From Pedobacter ghigonis (lineage in GTDB: Bacteria > Bacteroidota > Bacteroidia > Sphingobacteriales > Sphingobacteriaceae): 64,000 nucleotides of DNA. The stretch spans positions 186,001 through 250,000 of the forward strand of contig NZ_CAESCM010000005.1 in assembly GCF_903166585.1 (NCBI RefSeq). The letters run 5' to 3'. Positions 48,347 to 58,387 of the stretch are shown piece by piece. The notes below the pieces were generated by a model. That model was not told where the DNA came from. It ran no database searches and saw nothing but the letters and a program-made list of their open reading frames with translations. A program made the position numbers and the translations under genes. Each line of letters begins with the position of its first letter. The stretch's first letter is position 1.

Positions 48347-49837
48347 ATGAAAAAGATAATATACAGCACAGGCATAATTATGATGCTGATCATGAGTAGC
48401 TCATGTAAAAAGTGGTTGGATTTACAGCCCCGGGATGGGATTACAAGGCAAGGCTTCTGGAAAACCAAAGAAGATATTCAGGCTGCAGTAGCAGGTTGTT
48501 ATGCTTCTTTACTGGCCCCGCCTCCGGGTGTTGGCGATAAAGCCCTAACCGAGTACCTGTTTATGTATGGCGAAATGCGCGCCGATATGATTTCGATAGG
48601 TCCGGGTAGTACCATCGAAGAAAAAGATATTTTCGATAACAACCTGGTATCGAGCAATACGACCATCAAGTGGGATGCCTTTTACCGCACCATCAATTAC
48701 TGCAATACGGTATTGGATTTTGCTCCCGGCGTAAAACAAAACGACCCTACGCTTACCGATGCACAATTAAATGCCTACCTCAGCGAAGCATTGGCACTGC
48801 GGAGCATGATGTATTTTTACCTGGTTAGGAATTATCGCGATGTACCGCTAAAACTTACTTCTTCATCAAAAGATACCGATTTAGAGGAATTACCTAAATC
48901 ATCCGCTGCAGATATTTTGAACCGGATTATTGCAGATTTAAAAAAGGCCGAAGCAGGTGTTGTAAGTACTTACGGCAATACAGTATCGGATAAGGGCAGG
49001 ATAACCAAATTTAGTGTAAATGCTTTACTGGCGGATGTGTATTTATGGATGGATAATTACAGTGCTTGTATTGCCGAATGTACTAAAGTAATCAGCTCGC
49101 AAAAATTTGCCATGCAAAATGCAAGCGGAAGCTGGTACAACAATGTATTTTACAATGGCAGCTCAACCGAAACTATATTCGAATTTAACAACCAGCAGGA
49201 AACAGGTGCTGTAAGCAATATTTTTTACAATTTATTAATTCAATCGAGAAGGCGTTTTGTAGCTTCTCCATTTCTGTTAACCGATCTTTTTGTACCCGAT
49301 CCGATAGATCCGGCACGTAATTACGATATCCGCGGCGATGGAACTTTTTTCAGGGGCTCCGATTCGAATATCATTAAATATGGCACAGAAAACCCTTCGT
49401 ATGTAAACTGGCAGGCCTATCGCATTACTGATGTACTGATGATGGAAGCAGAGGCCATGGCGTTAACACCAGGGAGAGAGCAGGAAGCTATTGATATTTT
49501 AAATACCATTGTTACCAAACGCAATGTAGGTACTGTAACACTTCCATCTTTAAACACAAGTGATCCCGATGGTATCTGCGATTTCATACTCGAAGAACGT
49601 GCACGCGAGTTTGCTTTCGAAGGAAAACGCTGGTACGATGTACTGAGAATGTCGAAACGAGATAATTACAGAAGGATTAGCATTTTATTGGATATGGTCT
49701 CCAGAACAGTTTCCTCGGCGGTACAGCAATCGGCCATGACCAAATTCAGAGATGTTAACAGCCACTATCTGCCAATAAACGATACCGAACTCTTTGCAGA
49801 TTCAAAATTAGTTCAAAATCCATTTTACACTAAATAA
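48347..49837 (+). CDS. SusD/RagB-type surface glycan-binding lipoprotein (pair 1)
   Basis: 496-aa lipoprotein with Cys20 in MSSSC. TPR-like helices are typical of SusD (SEALALRSMMYFYLVRNYRDVPL, about 140-165) as is the C-terminal block ILEERAREFAFEGKRWYDVLRM. It caps the SusC barrel and delivers oligosaccharides. Full length. It is followed after 7 nt by a fasciclin lipoprotein, so the operon continues. Confidence 0.95.
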   Translation: MKKIIYSTGIIMMLIMSSSCKKWLDLQPRDGITRQGFWKTKEDIQAAVAGCYASLLAPPPGVGDKALTEYLFMYGEMRADMISIGPGSTIEEKDIFDNNLVSSNTTIKWDAFYRTINYCNTVLDFAPGVKQNDPTLTDAQLNAYLSEALALRSMMYFYLVRNYRDVPLKLTSSSKDTDLEELPKSSAADILNRIIADLKKAEAGVVSTYGNTVSDKGRITKFSVNALLADVYLWMDNYSACIAECTKVISSQKFAMQNASGSWYNNVFYNGSSTETIFEFNNQQETGAVSNIFYNLLIQSRRRFVASPFLLTDLFVPDPIDPARNYDIRGDGTFFRGSDSNIIKYGTENPSYVNWQAYRITDVLMMEAEAMALTPGREQEAIDILNTIVTKRNVGTVTLPSLNTSDPDGICDFILEERAREFAFEGKRWYDVLRMSKRDNYRRISILLDMVSRTVSSAVQQSAMTKFRDVNSHYLPINDTELFADSKLVQNPFYTK

Positions 49838-49844
49838 TTAAGCC

Positions 49845-51665
49845 ATGAAAAATAATTTCAATGTTCGCAATCTTATGGTATTGGCAATTGTTTTTGCTTT
49901 CAGTATTGCGCTTATCGGTGCGTGTAAAAGAGAATCTTATACACAAACTACCAACGATGATGTAAACATTACTGGCTACCTGGATAAATTTCCGGCCAAA
50001 TTCTCCTTAATGAAACAGATTGTTGAACAATCTGGTACTGCCGGATTTTTGGGTGCTTATGGAAAATATACACTGTTTACCCCAACCAACGATGCCGTAA
50101 CGGCCTGGTTAAAAACCAAGGGTAAAAATTCGGTTTCTGATTTAAGCGTAGAGGAAGCCAAAGATATCGTTAAAATCCACTTATTGGCCGATACCGTAGC
50201 CACCAATAAATTTACCGATGGTAAATTGGCGCAGATTACGCTTTATGGTCAGTATTTACAAACCGGAATCAAAAACGAGGCCGGAGAAAGCAATTACATC
50301 GTTAATAAACTGGCCAAAATAACCCAATCAAATGTAAGGGTGGGGAATGGTATTATTCACGTTATCGATCATGTGCTAACTCCTGTTACTTTATCATCAG
50401 CAGCCATGATCGAAGCCAGCGGTCGTTATAAATATTTTACCCAGGCACTGAAAGAAACTGGTTTTTACGATTCGTTAAATGTTGCGCAAGCTGCGGTTAC
50501 CGATACTACACGGCGGTTTCAAACCGTTGTGCTCGAGTCTGATTCGGCTTTAGTTGCTGCTGGTTATGCCAATTACGCAGCATTTAAGGCCCGTTATTCA
50601 AAAACAGGCAACCCCAAAAGCCATGCCGATAGTTTGTGGTTATACATGGCTTATCACGTTTCAACCGGACCAAGTTATACACCTGATATTATTACCAGTC
50701 CGGCCATTTATACCCTGGCACCAAAAGAAATTATCACCACCAAATTTGCTGGTCAGAAAATTTTATTAAACGAAGATGAATACAATGGGGTAGTAGAACC
50801 CGGTGTAGAAATTAACAGGACTTTTAGTGATGTTACTACTGCTAACGGGGTATTACACGAAGTTAAAAAGCCTTTCACCATAAAAGTGCGCTTGCAGATT
50901 CCGGTTTATTTTGATGTATGCGATCAACCAGAATTAAGGGCGAACCCTAAATGGAGAGGAGTGGCGGCCGGAACGATACCATTAATTGCCAATGGCGCCA
51001 GTGTTTTGAGTGGGTTGATTTTTAACAACCCCTCAAAAACCACTACACCTGAGAACTACGACTATGTAATTGTGCCGGGCAGCACCCGTAAATACAATGC
51101 CAACGATATGTTTAACCTATCGATGGGAACCAATACAGCCAGGGCACAATGGATTGAATTAAAAACGCCGATGCTGGTAAAAGGTAAATACAAAGTGTGG
51201 ATTTGTTATGCCTCTAACAGCAGTGCCTGTGCTTACCAGGTTGGTGTAGATGTAGGCAGGGCAGGTGAGCAGATCTTACCGAATATCGTCGATTTCAGAC
51301 AATCACTAGGTTCATCGGGTGTTTCCAGTAGTACCGCAGGTTTGGCTTCTGCCGATCCATTAATGCTAACTAATGGTTTTAAACGATACATGGCAACTAC
51401 GGCCGAAAGTGTGGTGGTAAATGGCGCAACCATTAAAGGCGGATTGCAAATTAATACCACCGGATGGGATCTGAACGTGGGCAGGCTGGCTGGTACTGTT
51501 GATATTGGCACAACCGACAGGCATTGGATCAGGTTAACGGTAATTAGTACCGGTTTGGGTTCTAATAGTTTTACCTGGCTGGATATGATCCATTTCATTC
51601 CGGTAGATGCCGACCAAAATTATCCTCGCTTTTCAACGCAAGGCTATCAGTTCCCTAAACCATAG
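49845..51665 (+). CDS. Fasciclin-domain lipoprotein with C-terminal beta-sandwich
   Basis: 606-aa lipoprotein, Cys27 in LIGAC. One clear FAS1 unit (about 35-182: YTLFTPTNDAVTAWL, NGIIHVIDHVLTP), a second weaker one (about 190-345: ending NGVLHEVKKPF), then about 250 residues of beta-rich sequence (PVYFDVCDQPELR to SFTWLDMIHFIPV) that looks like a carbohydrate-binding jelly roll; its ending resembles that of the next gene product (LILDYLRFEPI). Position right after SusD is the usual slot of SusE/F-like surface glycan-binding proteins. Glycan binding is inference from place and fold. Confidence 0.82.
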   Translation: MKNNFNVRNLMVLAIVFAFSIALIGACKRESYTQTTNDDVNITGYLDKFPAKFSLMKQIVEQSGTAGFLGAYGKYTLFTPTNDAVTAWLKTKGKNSVSDLSVEEAKDIVKIHLLADTVATNKFTDGKLAQITLYGQYLQTGIKNEAGESNYIVNKLAKITQSNVRVGNGIIHVIDHVLTPVTLSSAAMIEASGRYKYFTQALKETGFYDSLNVAQAAVTDTTRRFQTVVLESDSALVAAGYANYAAFKARYSKTGNPKSHADSLWLYMAYHVSTGPSYTPDIITSPAIYTLAPKEIITTKFAGQKILLNEDEYNGVVEPGVEINRTFSDVTTANGVLHEVKKPFTIKVRLQIPVYFDVCDQPELRANPKWRGVAAGTIPLIANGASVLSGLIFNNPSKTTTPENYDYVIVPGSTRKYNANDMFNLSMGTNTARAQWIELKTPMLVKGKYKVWICYASNSSACAYQVGVDVGRAGEQILPNIVDFRQSLGSSGVSSSTAGLASADPLMLTNGFKRYMATTAESVVVNGATIKGGLQINTTGWDLNVGRLAGTVDIGTTDRHWIRLTVISTGLGSNSFTWLDMIHFIPVDADQNYPRFSTQGYQFPKP

Positions 51666-51728
51666 CAAAATTTTGCCAGGTGTTTAGTCCTGGCAAACTA
51701 ATTTGTTTTTAACGTTAATAACTTTTAA

Positions 51729-53153
51729 ATGAAAAAAAACATACTCCATATCCTGTTAGTGTTAGCCACAATAATTGGGTTAAACGGTTGTAAGAATGCC
51801 GTGGATGAACATAACGAAATTGTAAATGTTGATTTTAGTACCGATCTGCTGCAGAAAATTGCAGGTCAGGCTAACCTGAGCAAGTTTACCGAATATGTGA
51901 GAAGTACAGGCTACGATAAAGTACTGAGCTCATCGCAAACCTATACCGTTTGGGCACCTACCAACGATGCATTGGCTACGCTTGATGCGGCCATTGTAAG
52001 CGATCCAGTTAAACTGAAAGATTTCGTGGCCAATCACATTGGCTTAACCGCTACGCCCGCACCAAAAAGGGTAACCGATACCGTTAAAGTATTGCTGCAA
52101 AATAAAAAATATGCCACCATGGTAGGGCCAACTTTTGAAGAAGCCGCCGTGGTAGGGAATCCTGCTTTTCTAAAGAATGGTGCTTTATATATAATTGATA
52201 AAGCGGTACCTACCAAGCTAAATGTTTGGGATTTTATGCTCGGCAGTACCGATGCGCCCCTTCAAAGTAGTTTCATTGCTAATTTATCTATACAGGTTAT
52301 CGATACGGCTAATGCTTCCATCATTGGTTACAATGCTCTGGGCAACCCCATATTTGCACCCAACCCGCCAATGGTACCCCGAAACTTTTACTGGAACAGT
52401 GTAGCCGATTTAAGGGTAGAAAGTCAGCAGTATACCTTTTTTATGTTACAGGATGCTACTTACACTAGTGAGCGCAACCGTTTAGAGCCTTTTTATCCTA
52501 ACGGAAGTTCATTTGTACTGGTGCGCGATCTGGTAGCTAAAGGCTTGTACACGCCAGATAAATTGCCTGACACTTTGATTTCGACAAGAGGGGTGAAAAT
52601 TCCGGTTAAAAAATCGGCCATCGTAAAATCGTACCGGGCCAGTAACGGAATGGTGTATGTGATGAATGCCTTGCCTTTCAGAACCAGGGATAAAGTGCCC
52701 ACCTTTAAAATAGAGGGCGAATTACCCATTGGTTTCCGATCGGATAGGTCGGGTAATACCCTGTACCGGTTAAAGCTGGATGATAAAGGCATTGCCTACA
52801 AAGATATTGAGGTATATAACCATGGTGTTGCCGAATATTACATTAACTACCTGGCCTCGGTTGCGGCCGTTAAATATAAGGTTTACGCGAGGGCCATATC
52901 GGGTGCGCAGGGCGATTCGCAAGTAGCAAATTTTACACAACGCTACTTTGTTTACAACCCAACAACATTGGTTTACGATTTATTTGCCACGCAAATTGTA
53001 ACCCCTTTAAATTACGCAGAAGTGTATCTGGGCGATTATACGCCGCAACAGTTCGGAACCCTGCAACTCCGCTTAATGGCAGCCAATACCGCAACCAAAG
53101 ACCAGAATACGCTCATTTTAGATTACCTGCGCTTTGAACCTATTCTTCCTTAA
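51729..53153 (+). CDS. Fasciclin-domain lipoprotein with C-terminal beta-sandwich (second)
   Basis: 474-aa lipoprotein, Cys21 in GLNGC. First FAS1 unit about 37-165 (YTVWAPTNDALATL, NGALYIIDKAVPT), second about 170-315 (YTFFMLQDATYTSERN, NGMVYVMNALPF), C-terminal beta-sandwich about 335-474 ending in LILDYLRFEPILP. Shorter relative of the preceding protein with the same module order. It precedes the second SusC by 26 nt and follows the earlier gene by 63 nt; no promoter element of the CAGGAT type is in that gap. Confidence 0.82.
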   Translation: MKKNILHILLVLATIIGLNGCKNAVDEHNEIVNVDFSTDLLQKIAGQANLSKFTEYVRSTGYDKVLSSSQTYTVWAPTNDALATLDAAIVSDPVKLKDFVANHIGLTATPAPKRVTDTVKVLLQNKKYATMVGPTFEEAAVVGNPAFLKNGALYIIDKAVPTKLNVWDFMLGSTDAPLQSSFIANLSIQVIDTANASIIGYNALGNPIFAPNPPMVPRNFYWNSVADLRVESQQYTFFMLQDATYTSERNRLEPFYPNGSSFVLVRDLVAKGLYTPDKLPDTLISTRGVKIPVKKSAIVKSYRASNGMVYVMNALPFRTRDKVPTFKIEGELPIGFRSDRSGNTLYRLKLDDKGIAYKDIEVYNHGVAEYYINYLASVAAVKYKVYARAISGAQGDSQVANFTQRYFVYNPTTLVYDLFATQIVTPLNYAEVYLGDYTPQQFGTLQLRLMAANTATKDQNTLILDYLRFEPILP

Positions 53154-53179
53154 ACCGTAATCTGATTCAAAAAAAGACT

Positions 53180-56100
53180 ATGCATAATTTTACCATCATA
53201 AAAAAAGGAATTTCGCTTGTATTGTTTGGGCTCATGTTCTCGGCAGTGGCTTTCGCACAGCAAACCGATACCAGCAGAAAAGATTCGGCGCAGTACAGTA
53301 CTGATACAACCACTGTTAGGGTGAAACAAAAAAAACTGGTTGGCCAGAAAATAACAGGTATTGTGGTAGATGGGTACACCAATAAACCCATAACCGGGGT
53401 TAAATTAACCATTACCGATTTTTCGGGTGCCTTAACCGATAACAATGGCAAGTTTACCATTATTGTTCCCGATTATAACGCAACCTTGCTGGTTAGTTTT
53501 ACCAATTACCACACCAAGTTATTACCGGTGCACAAAGGAAAACTGGCCACCATTAAAATTTATCCCAGCAATTACAATTCGTTGTTTACCGAAGTGGCTT
53601 TGCCTGCAAGTACACAAAACCTGGCACGCTCATCAGCGGCTTTAAGCTATTTAAACCCGCAGGGTGGCTGGGCAGTTAATTCTGAAACCCCCGATAGTTA
53701 CTTACAAGGCCGTTTGGCGGGTGTTAATGCCACCAGGCGATCGGGTACACCAGGTATTGGCGCCGATGTATTTGTACGTGGCTTTACTTCATTGTATGCT
53801 ACCAACCAACCTTTGTATGTAGTAGATGGCATGCCTTATGATGCCAATTCGTATGGTACTTCGCTAACCACCGGGCATCGCAATAACCCTTTACAGTTTA
53901 TTGATGTACGCGATATCGAAAACGTTACGCTTATTAAAGATGCATCGGCCGCTGCGGTTTATGGTACCAAGGCCGCAAATGGGGTAATGCTCATTACCAC
54001 CAGCCATGCCAAAGACCTTGCTACGCTCATCGATTTTTCGGCTTACACCGGCGTTAACTTAAGACCTAAAAACATCAATGTAATGGGGGTCGACGATTTT
54101 CGTAGCTACCTTTCGGATGTGTTGAAAAGCCAGGGATTAAGTGCCGGTGCAATCGCAGCCCAGCCTTATATGAACGATGACCCTAACCCTGCCAACAACC
54201 CAAATTATCCGATGTACCACCAAAATACAAACTGGCAGGATAAGGTTTTTAAGAACAGCATCGATCAGAGCTATTTTTTAAAGGTTAGTGGAGGAGATAA
54301 CATTGCCAAATATGCACTTTCGGCAGGTTACTCGGCCGAGAAGGGTGTGATCGATTCAACGAACAACAACAAATACTCGATGCGTTTTAACAGTGATCTG
54401 AACTTAACCAAAAAACTGACCGGTAATACCAATTTATCGTTCACTTATACCGAGCAACGGTTAAAAGACCAGGGCTTAGCGCCCAATTCTAACCCCGTAT
54501 TCTTATCGCTGGTAAAAGCACCATTTTTAGCTGTTAACGAAATCAGTTCAACAGGGGCGGTTTCACCTAACCTGGCCGATGCAGATACTTTAGGGGTAAG
54601 TAATCCACGGGCGTTAATAGAAAAAGGCCTGAACCAGAAAAAAGCCTACCGCTTTTTTGGTAACATTAATTTCGATTACGCTTTTAACAAAACATTTAAA
54701 CTTTCTAACCTAACCGGGGTAACTTACGATAAAACGCAGGAAACTTTATTTATTCCACGCAAAGGCGTAACCAACGAAGTTTTGCCAACTACCATTGGCG
54801 ATAGTAAACTGGGCACGCAAGTAATTCGTTATTTCAGTGTTTTCGATGATTTGCGTTTGAGTTTCGACCGCAGGTTTGGCAATGGCCATACTTTACATGC
54901 TGCATTGGGTACGCGCTATACTTCGGCCAAAAGCGAGCAAGACTATGCCATTGGTTACAACTCGGCTACCGATGTACTAATCAGTATAGGCAACAGTAAC
55001 GCTGCTTTACGCTATTTTGGTGGCGATATTGGCAAATGGAGCAATTTAAACAGTTATTTAACGGCCGATTACAATTACAAGGACAAATATTACTTAAGTT
55101 TTAATGCTGCGGTAGATCAGTCGTCGAGGTTCGGTAGGAGGGATATTTCTTCGTCGGTACGATACATTGGCGGTTATGGTTTAGATATCCTGGGCAATAA
55201 ATCGGCTATTCTGCCAGCCATAAGCGGAGCCTGGCTAATTTCTTCCGAAAGCTTTATGCGCGATTATAAATACATCGATTTATTGAAATTCAGGTTAGGC
55301 TACGGTTTGGTTGGAAACGATGATATTGGTAATTATAACAACAGGCAGTATTACATTTCTCAGAACCTTTTGGGTTTACAAGGGGTAGTTAGGGGCAACA
55401 TTGCCAATCCGGCCATCCAATGGGAAAGTGTAGCTAAATTCAATACCGGTGTTGATGCTTCATTTTTTAACGAACGTTTAAGCTTTAGCCTCGATTATTA
55501 CATCCATACCACAGGTAAAATGCTGGCATACGTACCGGTTGCTTCTGTAGGTGGCATTAATTCATATATCGATAACCAGGCAGGTATGCGCACTTCGGGT
55601 TTAGACTTTGGTTTAAACGGCCGCATTTTAAATAAAACCTTTAAATGGGATCTTGGTATAAACCTGGGCACCTATAAAAATAAAGTGAACAGTTTACCGG
55701 GTAGTACCGATATTTTAACCAATTATGCCAATGGTACTTATTTAACCCGTGTGGGTCAAACGGCTAATTTGTTTTATGGTCAGCGCACCGATGGCGTATA
55801 TGCCAGCACGGCTGAGGCTACTGCTGCAGGCCTGTCTATCAGGAATAGCTCAGGTGTATTGGTGCCTTTTACCGGTGGCGACACTAAATTTATCGATACC
55901 AACGGTGATAAAATCATCAGTGATGCAGACCGCATGGTAATCGGTAATCCGAATCCCGATCTTTATGGCAGTATTAACAATACTTTCAGCTATAAAAACT
56001 GGAGTTTGGATGTACTTTTCTCTTTTGTTACCGGTAACGATATTTATAACTATACCCGTTCGGTACTCGAATCAGGAAACAGCTATTACAACCAAACCGA

Positions 56101-56443
56101 TATTATGCGTAACCGCTGGCGGGGCGAAGGTCAGGTAACCAATGTACCTAAAGCCAGCTATGGCGACCCAATGGGGAACGCACAATTTTCTGATCGCTGG
56201 ATTGAAGACGGCTCATACCTGCGTTTGCGCACTTTAAATTTAACCTACAACGTACCACTTAAAGCCAGGGCAATTAAATACGCAAAACTATATGCAACAG
56301 CCAATAATGTATTTACGCTAACTAACTATTTGGGCTACGATCCGGAGCTGAGCGCAACGGGCAGCATTTTTACACAAGGTGTAGATACCACTTTGGAGCC
56401 ACAGTTCAGGTCGTTCCAGTTGGGTGTTAGAATTGGTTTATAA
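53180..56443 (+). CDS. SusC/RagA-type TonB-dependent outer-membrane transporter (pair 2)
   Basis: 1087-aa importer, signal peptide to about residue 27 (AFAQQ). A short charged segment, TSRKDSAQYSTDTTTVRVKQ, precedes the carboxypeptidase-regulatory-like domain (about 55-135), then the plug with LQGRLAGVNATRRSG, VFVRGFTSLYATNQPLYVVDGMPY and LIKDASAAAVYGTKAANGVMLI, and a barrel ending in RSFQLGVRIGL. It is divergent from the first SusC, so the two probably handle different fragments. Its SusD partner starts 18 nt downstream. Confidence 0.95.
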   Translation: MHNFTIIKKGISLVLFGLMFSAVAFAQQTDTSRKDSAQYSTDTTTVRVKQKKLVGQKITGIVVDGYTNKPITGVKLTITDFSGALTDNNGKFTIIVPDYNATLLVSFTNYHTKLLPVHKGKLATIKIYPSNYNSLFTEVALPASTQNLARSSAALSYLNPQGGWAVNSETPDSYLQGRLAGVNATRRSGTPGIGADVFVRGFTSLYATNQPLYVVDGMPYDANSYGTSLTTGHRNNPLQFIDVRDIENVTLIKDASAAAVYGTKAANGVMLITTSHAKDLATLIDFSAYTGVNLRPKNINVMGVDDFRSYLSDVLKSQGLSAGAIAAQPYMNDDPNPANNPNYPMYHQNTNWQDKVFKNSIDQSYFLKVSGGDNIAKYALSAGYSAEKGVIDSTNNNKYSMRFNSDLNLTKKLTGNTNLSFTYTEQRLKDQGLAPNSNPVFLSLVKAPFLAVNEISSTGAVSPNLADADTLGVSNPRALIEKGLNQKKAYRFFGNINFDYAFNKTFKLSNLTGVTYDKTQETLFIPRKGVTNEVLPTTIGDSKLGTQVIRYFSVFDDLRLSFDRRFGNGHTLHAALGTRYTSAKSEQDYAIGYNSATDVLISIGNSNAALRYFGGDIGKWSNLNSYLTADYNYKDKYYLSFNAAVDQSSRFGRRDISSSVRYIGGYGLDILGNKSAILPAISGAWLISSESFMRDYKYIDLLKFRLGYGLVGNDDIGNYNNRQYYISQNLLGLQGVVRGNIANPAIQWESVAKFNTGVDASFFNERLSFSLDYYIHTTGKMLAYVPVASVGGINSYIDNQAGMRTSGLDFGLNGRILNKTFKWDLGINLGTYKNKVNSLPGSTDILTNYANGTYLTRVGQTANLFYGQRTDGVYASTAEATAAGLSIRNSSGVLVPFTGGDTKFIDTNGDKIISDADRMVIGNPNPDLYGSINNTFSYKNWSLDVLFSFVTGNDIYNYTRSVLESGNSYYNQTDIMRNRWRGEGQVTNVPKASYGDPMGNAQFSDRWIEDGSYLRLRTLNLTYNVPLKARAIKYAKLYATANNVFTLTNYLGYDPELSATGSIFTQGVDTTLEPQFRSFQLGVRIGL

Positions 56444-56461
56444 TTGATAAAGTATAAAAAG

Positions 56462-58216
56462 ATGAAGATGGATTTTAATAAAAAAGTTATTGCCCTTTTA
56501 GCAGTAGCCCTGCTTGCAACAGGTTCATGGTCGTGCAAAAAAATTACCGACGAGGTGCCCGAAGATAAACTCGATATTACCAATGCCTATCAGAACACGG
56601 CCGATGCTGATGCTGCGGTAATTGGTATTTATGGTCAGTTTTTAGGACTCGAAAAACTCTATATTTTACAAAACGAGGTACGTGCAGATTTGGTAGATGT
56701 AACCGGCAATGCCGATGCTTATTTAAAGCAGCTGGCTAACCATACCACTACCAAAGATAATCCTTATATCGATCCAAGGCCATATTACGCAGTGATATTA
56801 AACATCAACGATGCCTTAAAAAACTTCAATATCATGGTGGCCGATCATAAAATGAGTGTTGATGATTACAACAAGCATTACTCCGATCTGGGCGCGCTAC
56901 GTAGCTGGATTTACTTACAGCTTGGGGCACAATATGGAAGTGTTCCATACATTACCGATCCGGTTGAGAATGTAGAAGATGTTAAAAATTTAAATTTATA
57001 TCCCCGTATTTCTTTCGATGATTTGTTAACGCGACTGATCGATTTTACCGAAAAACTACCTTATAAGGAAGTATATGCTTATCCGGCAGGAAATTCGTTA
57101 ATTGTAAGTATTGATGGGCAGAACACCCAGAAAATATTCATTTGTAAACCCTTCGTGCTGGGCGATTTATATTTGTGGAAAGGTAATTATTTAAAGGCGG
57201 CAGAAAATTACGCCAAAATAATGAATATAGAGAACAACAATACCAATATCAACATTCAGTTTGATGTGTATAAAGTTGTTGGCTACCTCAGTTCGGCCTA
57301 TAACGACCTTACTGTGCGTTATACCAGAGCACAAGATGAAGGTGCTTTAATTACTGATGGTGGATGGCGCAATATGTTTATACAGCCCACCAATAATACC
57401 ACCTGGAATTCTGAGTTTTTCTGGGGTATTCCGTATAATCCCAATTATAAACCGGGCAATCCCATGGTCGAAGTTTGCTCTTCATTGTATGGTAAATATT
57501 TAATTAAACCATCGCAGGTGGCTATCGATAACTGGAATTCGCAAAGGCAATACAGCGGTATCCCTTACGATGCCCGTGGAAAATTATCTTACGAAAATTC
57601 GGTTGCCGGCCCGGTAATTACCAAACTCACCGATAATAATACTCCTTTAAACAGTTTCAATAAGGGCGGAAAATGGGGCATATATAGAGCTGGTTTGTTA
57701 CACCTGCGTTTTGCTGAAGCTGCAAACCGTGATGGACAAGGTAAATTGGGCTGGGCTTTTATGAATATCGGTATTCAGGATACTTATTATACCGGTACCT
57801 ACGTAAGTGGCGCAAAATCTCCGGTTTCTACTGCCGAGATTAATACCATGCAAACACCTTATCCAACTACTTCGCCTTATTACTTTGATGCCAGAAGCAA
57901 TTCAGATTATAAATCGCCCTGGTACCGGAATACAGGCATCAGAAACCGTGCGGGGGTAAGGGCTATTGATGTGAGTTTCCAAACCGATATGCTGGGTTTA
58001 GAAGGTAAGTTAATTGATGAAGATGCTTTGGAACTGGCTTTTGAAGGTAACCGCTGGCCAGATTTGGTGCGTGTTGCCCGCAGACAAAATAATCCGGCGT
58101 TTCTTGCAGAGCGTGTTTATCAGAAATTATTAAAAGCTGGCGATCCGAATGCAAGTGCCACCAGATCGAAACTGATGACACCAGCAAACTGGTATTTGCC
58201 GTTCGACTGGAAATAA
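56462..58216 (+). CDS. SusD/RagB-type surface glycan-binding lipoprotein (pair 2)
   Basis: 584 aa from the ATG at 56462 (56468 also possible); an upstream TTG directly after the SusC stop adds residues before the signal peptide and was not chosen. Lipoprotein with Cys25 in GSWSC. SusD signs: LDITNAYQNTADADAAVIGIYGQF, LGALRSWIYLQLGAQYGSVPYI and the C-terminal EDALELAFEGNRWPDLVRVARR. Last gene of the operon; a 21-bp hairpin with a T-run follows 21 nt after the stop. Confidence 0.93.
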   Translation: MKMDFNKKVIALLAVALLATGSWSCKKITDEVPEDKLDITNAYQNTADADAAVIGIYGQFLGLEKLYILQNEVRADLVDVTGNADAYLKQLANHTTTKDNPYIDPRPYYAVILNINDALKNFNIMVADHKMSVDDYNKHYSDLGALRSWIYLQLGAQYGSVPYITDPVENVEDVKNLNLYPRISFDDLLTRLIDFTEKLPYKEVYAYPAGNSLIVSIDGQNTQKIFICKPFVLGDLYLWKGNYLKAAENYAKIMNIENNNTNINIQFDVYKVVGYLSSAYNDLTVRYTRAQDEGALITDGGWRNMFIQPTNNTTWNSEFFWGIPYNPNYKPGNPMVEVCSSLYGKYLIKPSQVAIDNWNSQRQYSGIPYDARGKLSYENSVAGPVITKLTDNNTPLNSFNKGGKWGIYRAGLLHLRFAEAANRDGQGKLGWAFMNIGIQDTYYTGTYVSGAKSPVSTAEINTMQTPYPTTSPYYFDARSNSDYKSPWYRNTGIRNRAGVRAIDVSFQTDMLGLEGKLIDEDALELAFEGNRWPDLVRVARRQNNPAFLAERVYQKLLKAGDPNASATRSKLMTPANWYLPFDWK

Positions 58217-58237
58217 GCGTTGTAAAAAAATAGAAGT

Positions 58238-58292
58238 GTAGTCGTTTTTTATGTAGTCGTTTTTTGACTACATAAAAAACGACTACTTTTTT
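58238..58292 (+). terminator. Strong intrinsic terminator, 21-bp stem
   Basis: Positions 58238-58258 and 58266-58286 are perfect 21-bp complements (arms start GTAGTCG and end CGACTAC) with a 7-nt loop and a T6 run at 58287-58292. The left arm and loop contain GTAGTCGTTTTTT twice in tandem. A second small hairpin with TGTGAC/GTCACA follows just downstream. Confidence 0.9.
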
Positions 58293-58331
58293 GTGACAAT
58301 TTTTTGGTCACAGAGGATTTGGTCACAAAAA

Positions 58332-58361
58332 TTTGAAAGTTTAAAAAATAACCTATTTTAG
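58332..58361 (+). promoter_or_regulatory. Bacteroidota-type promoter for the DUF805 gene
   Basis: TTTG (58332-58335), 18-nt spacer, TATTTTAG (58354-58361) close to TAnnTTTG; the start codon is at 58388, giving a leader near 20 nt. Confidence 0.45.
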
Positions 58362-58387
58362 CATCCACCAAATAATCAAACGCACTC

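Noticed and set aside
56444-56461. TTG start for the second SusD
   Set aside because: It adds six residues before a normal lipoprotein signal; the ATG at 56462 is a better start.
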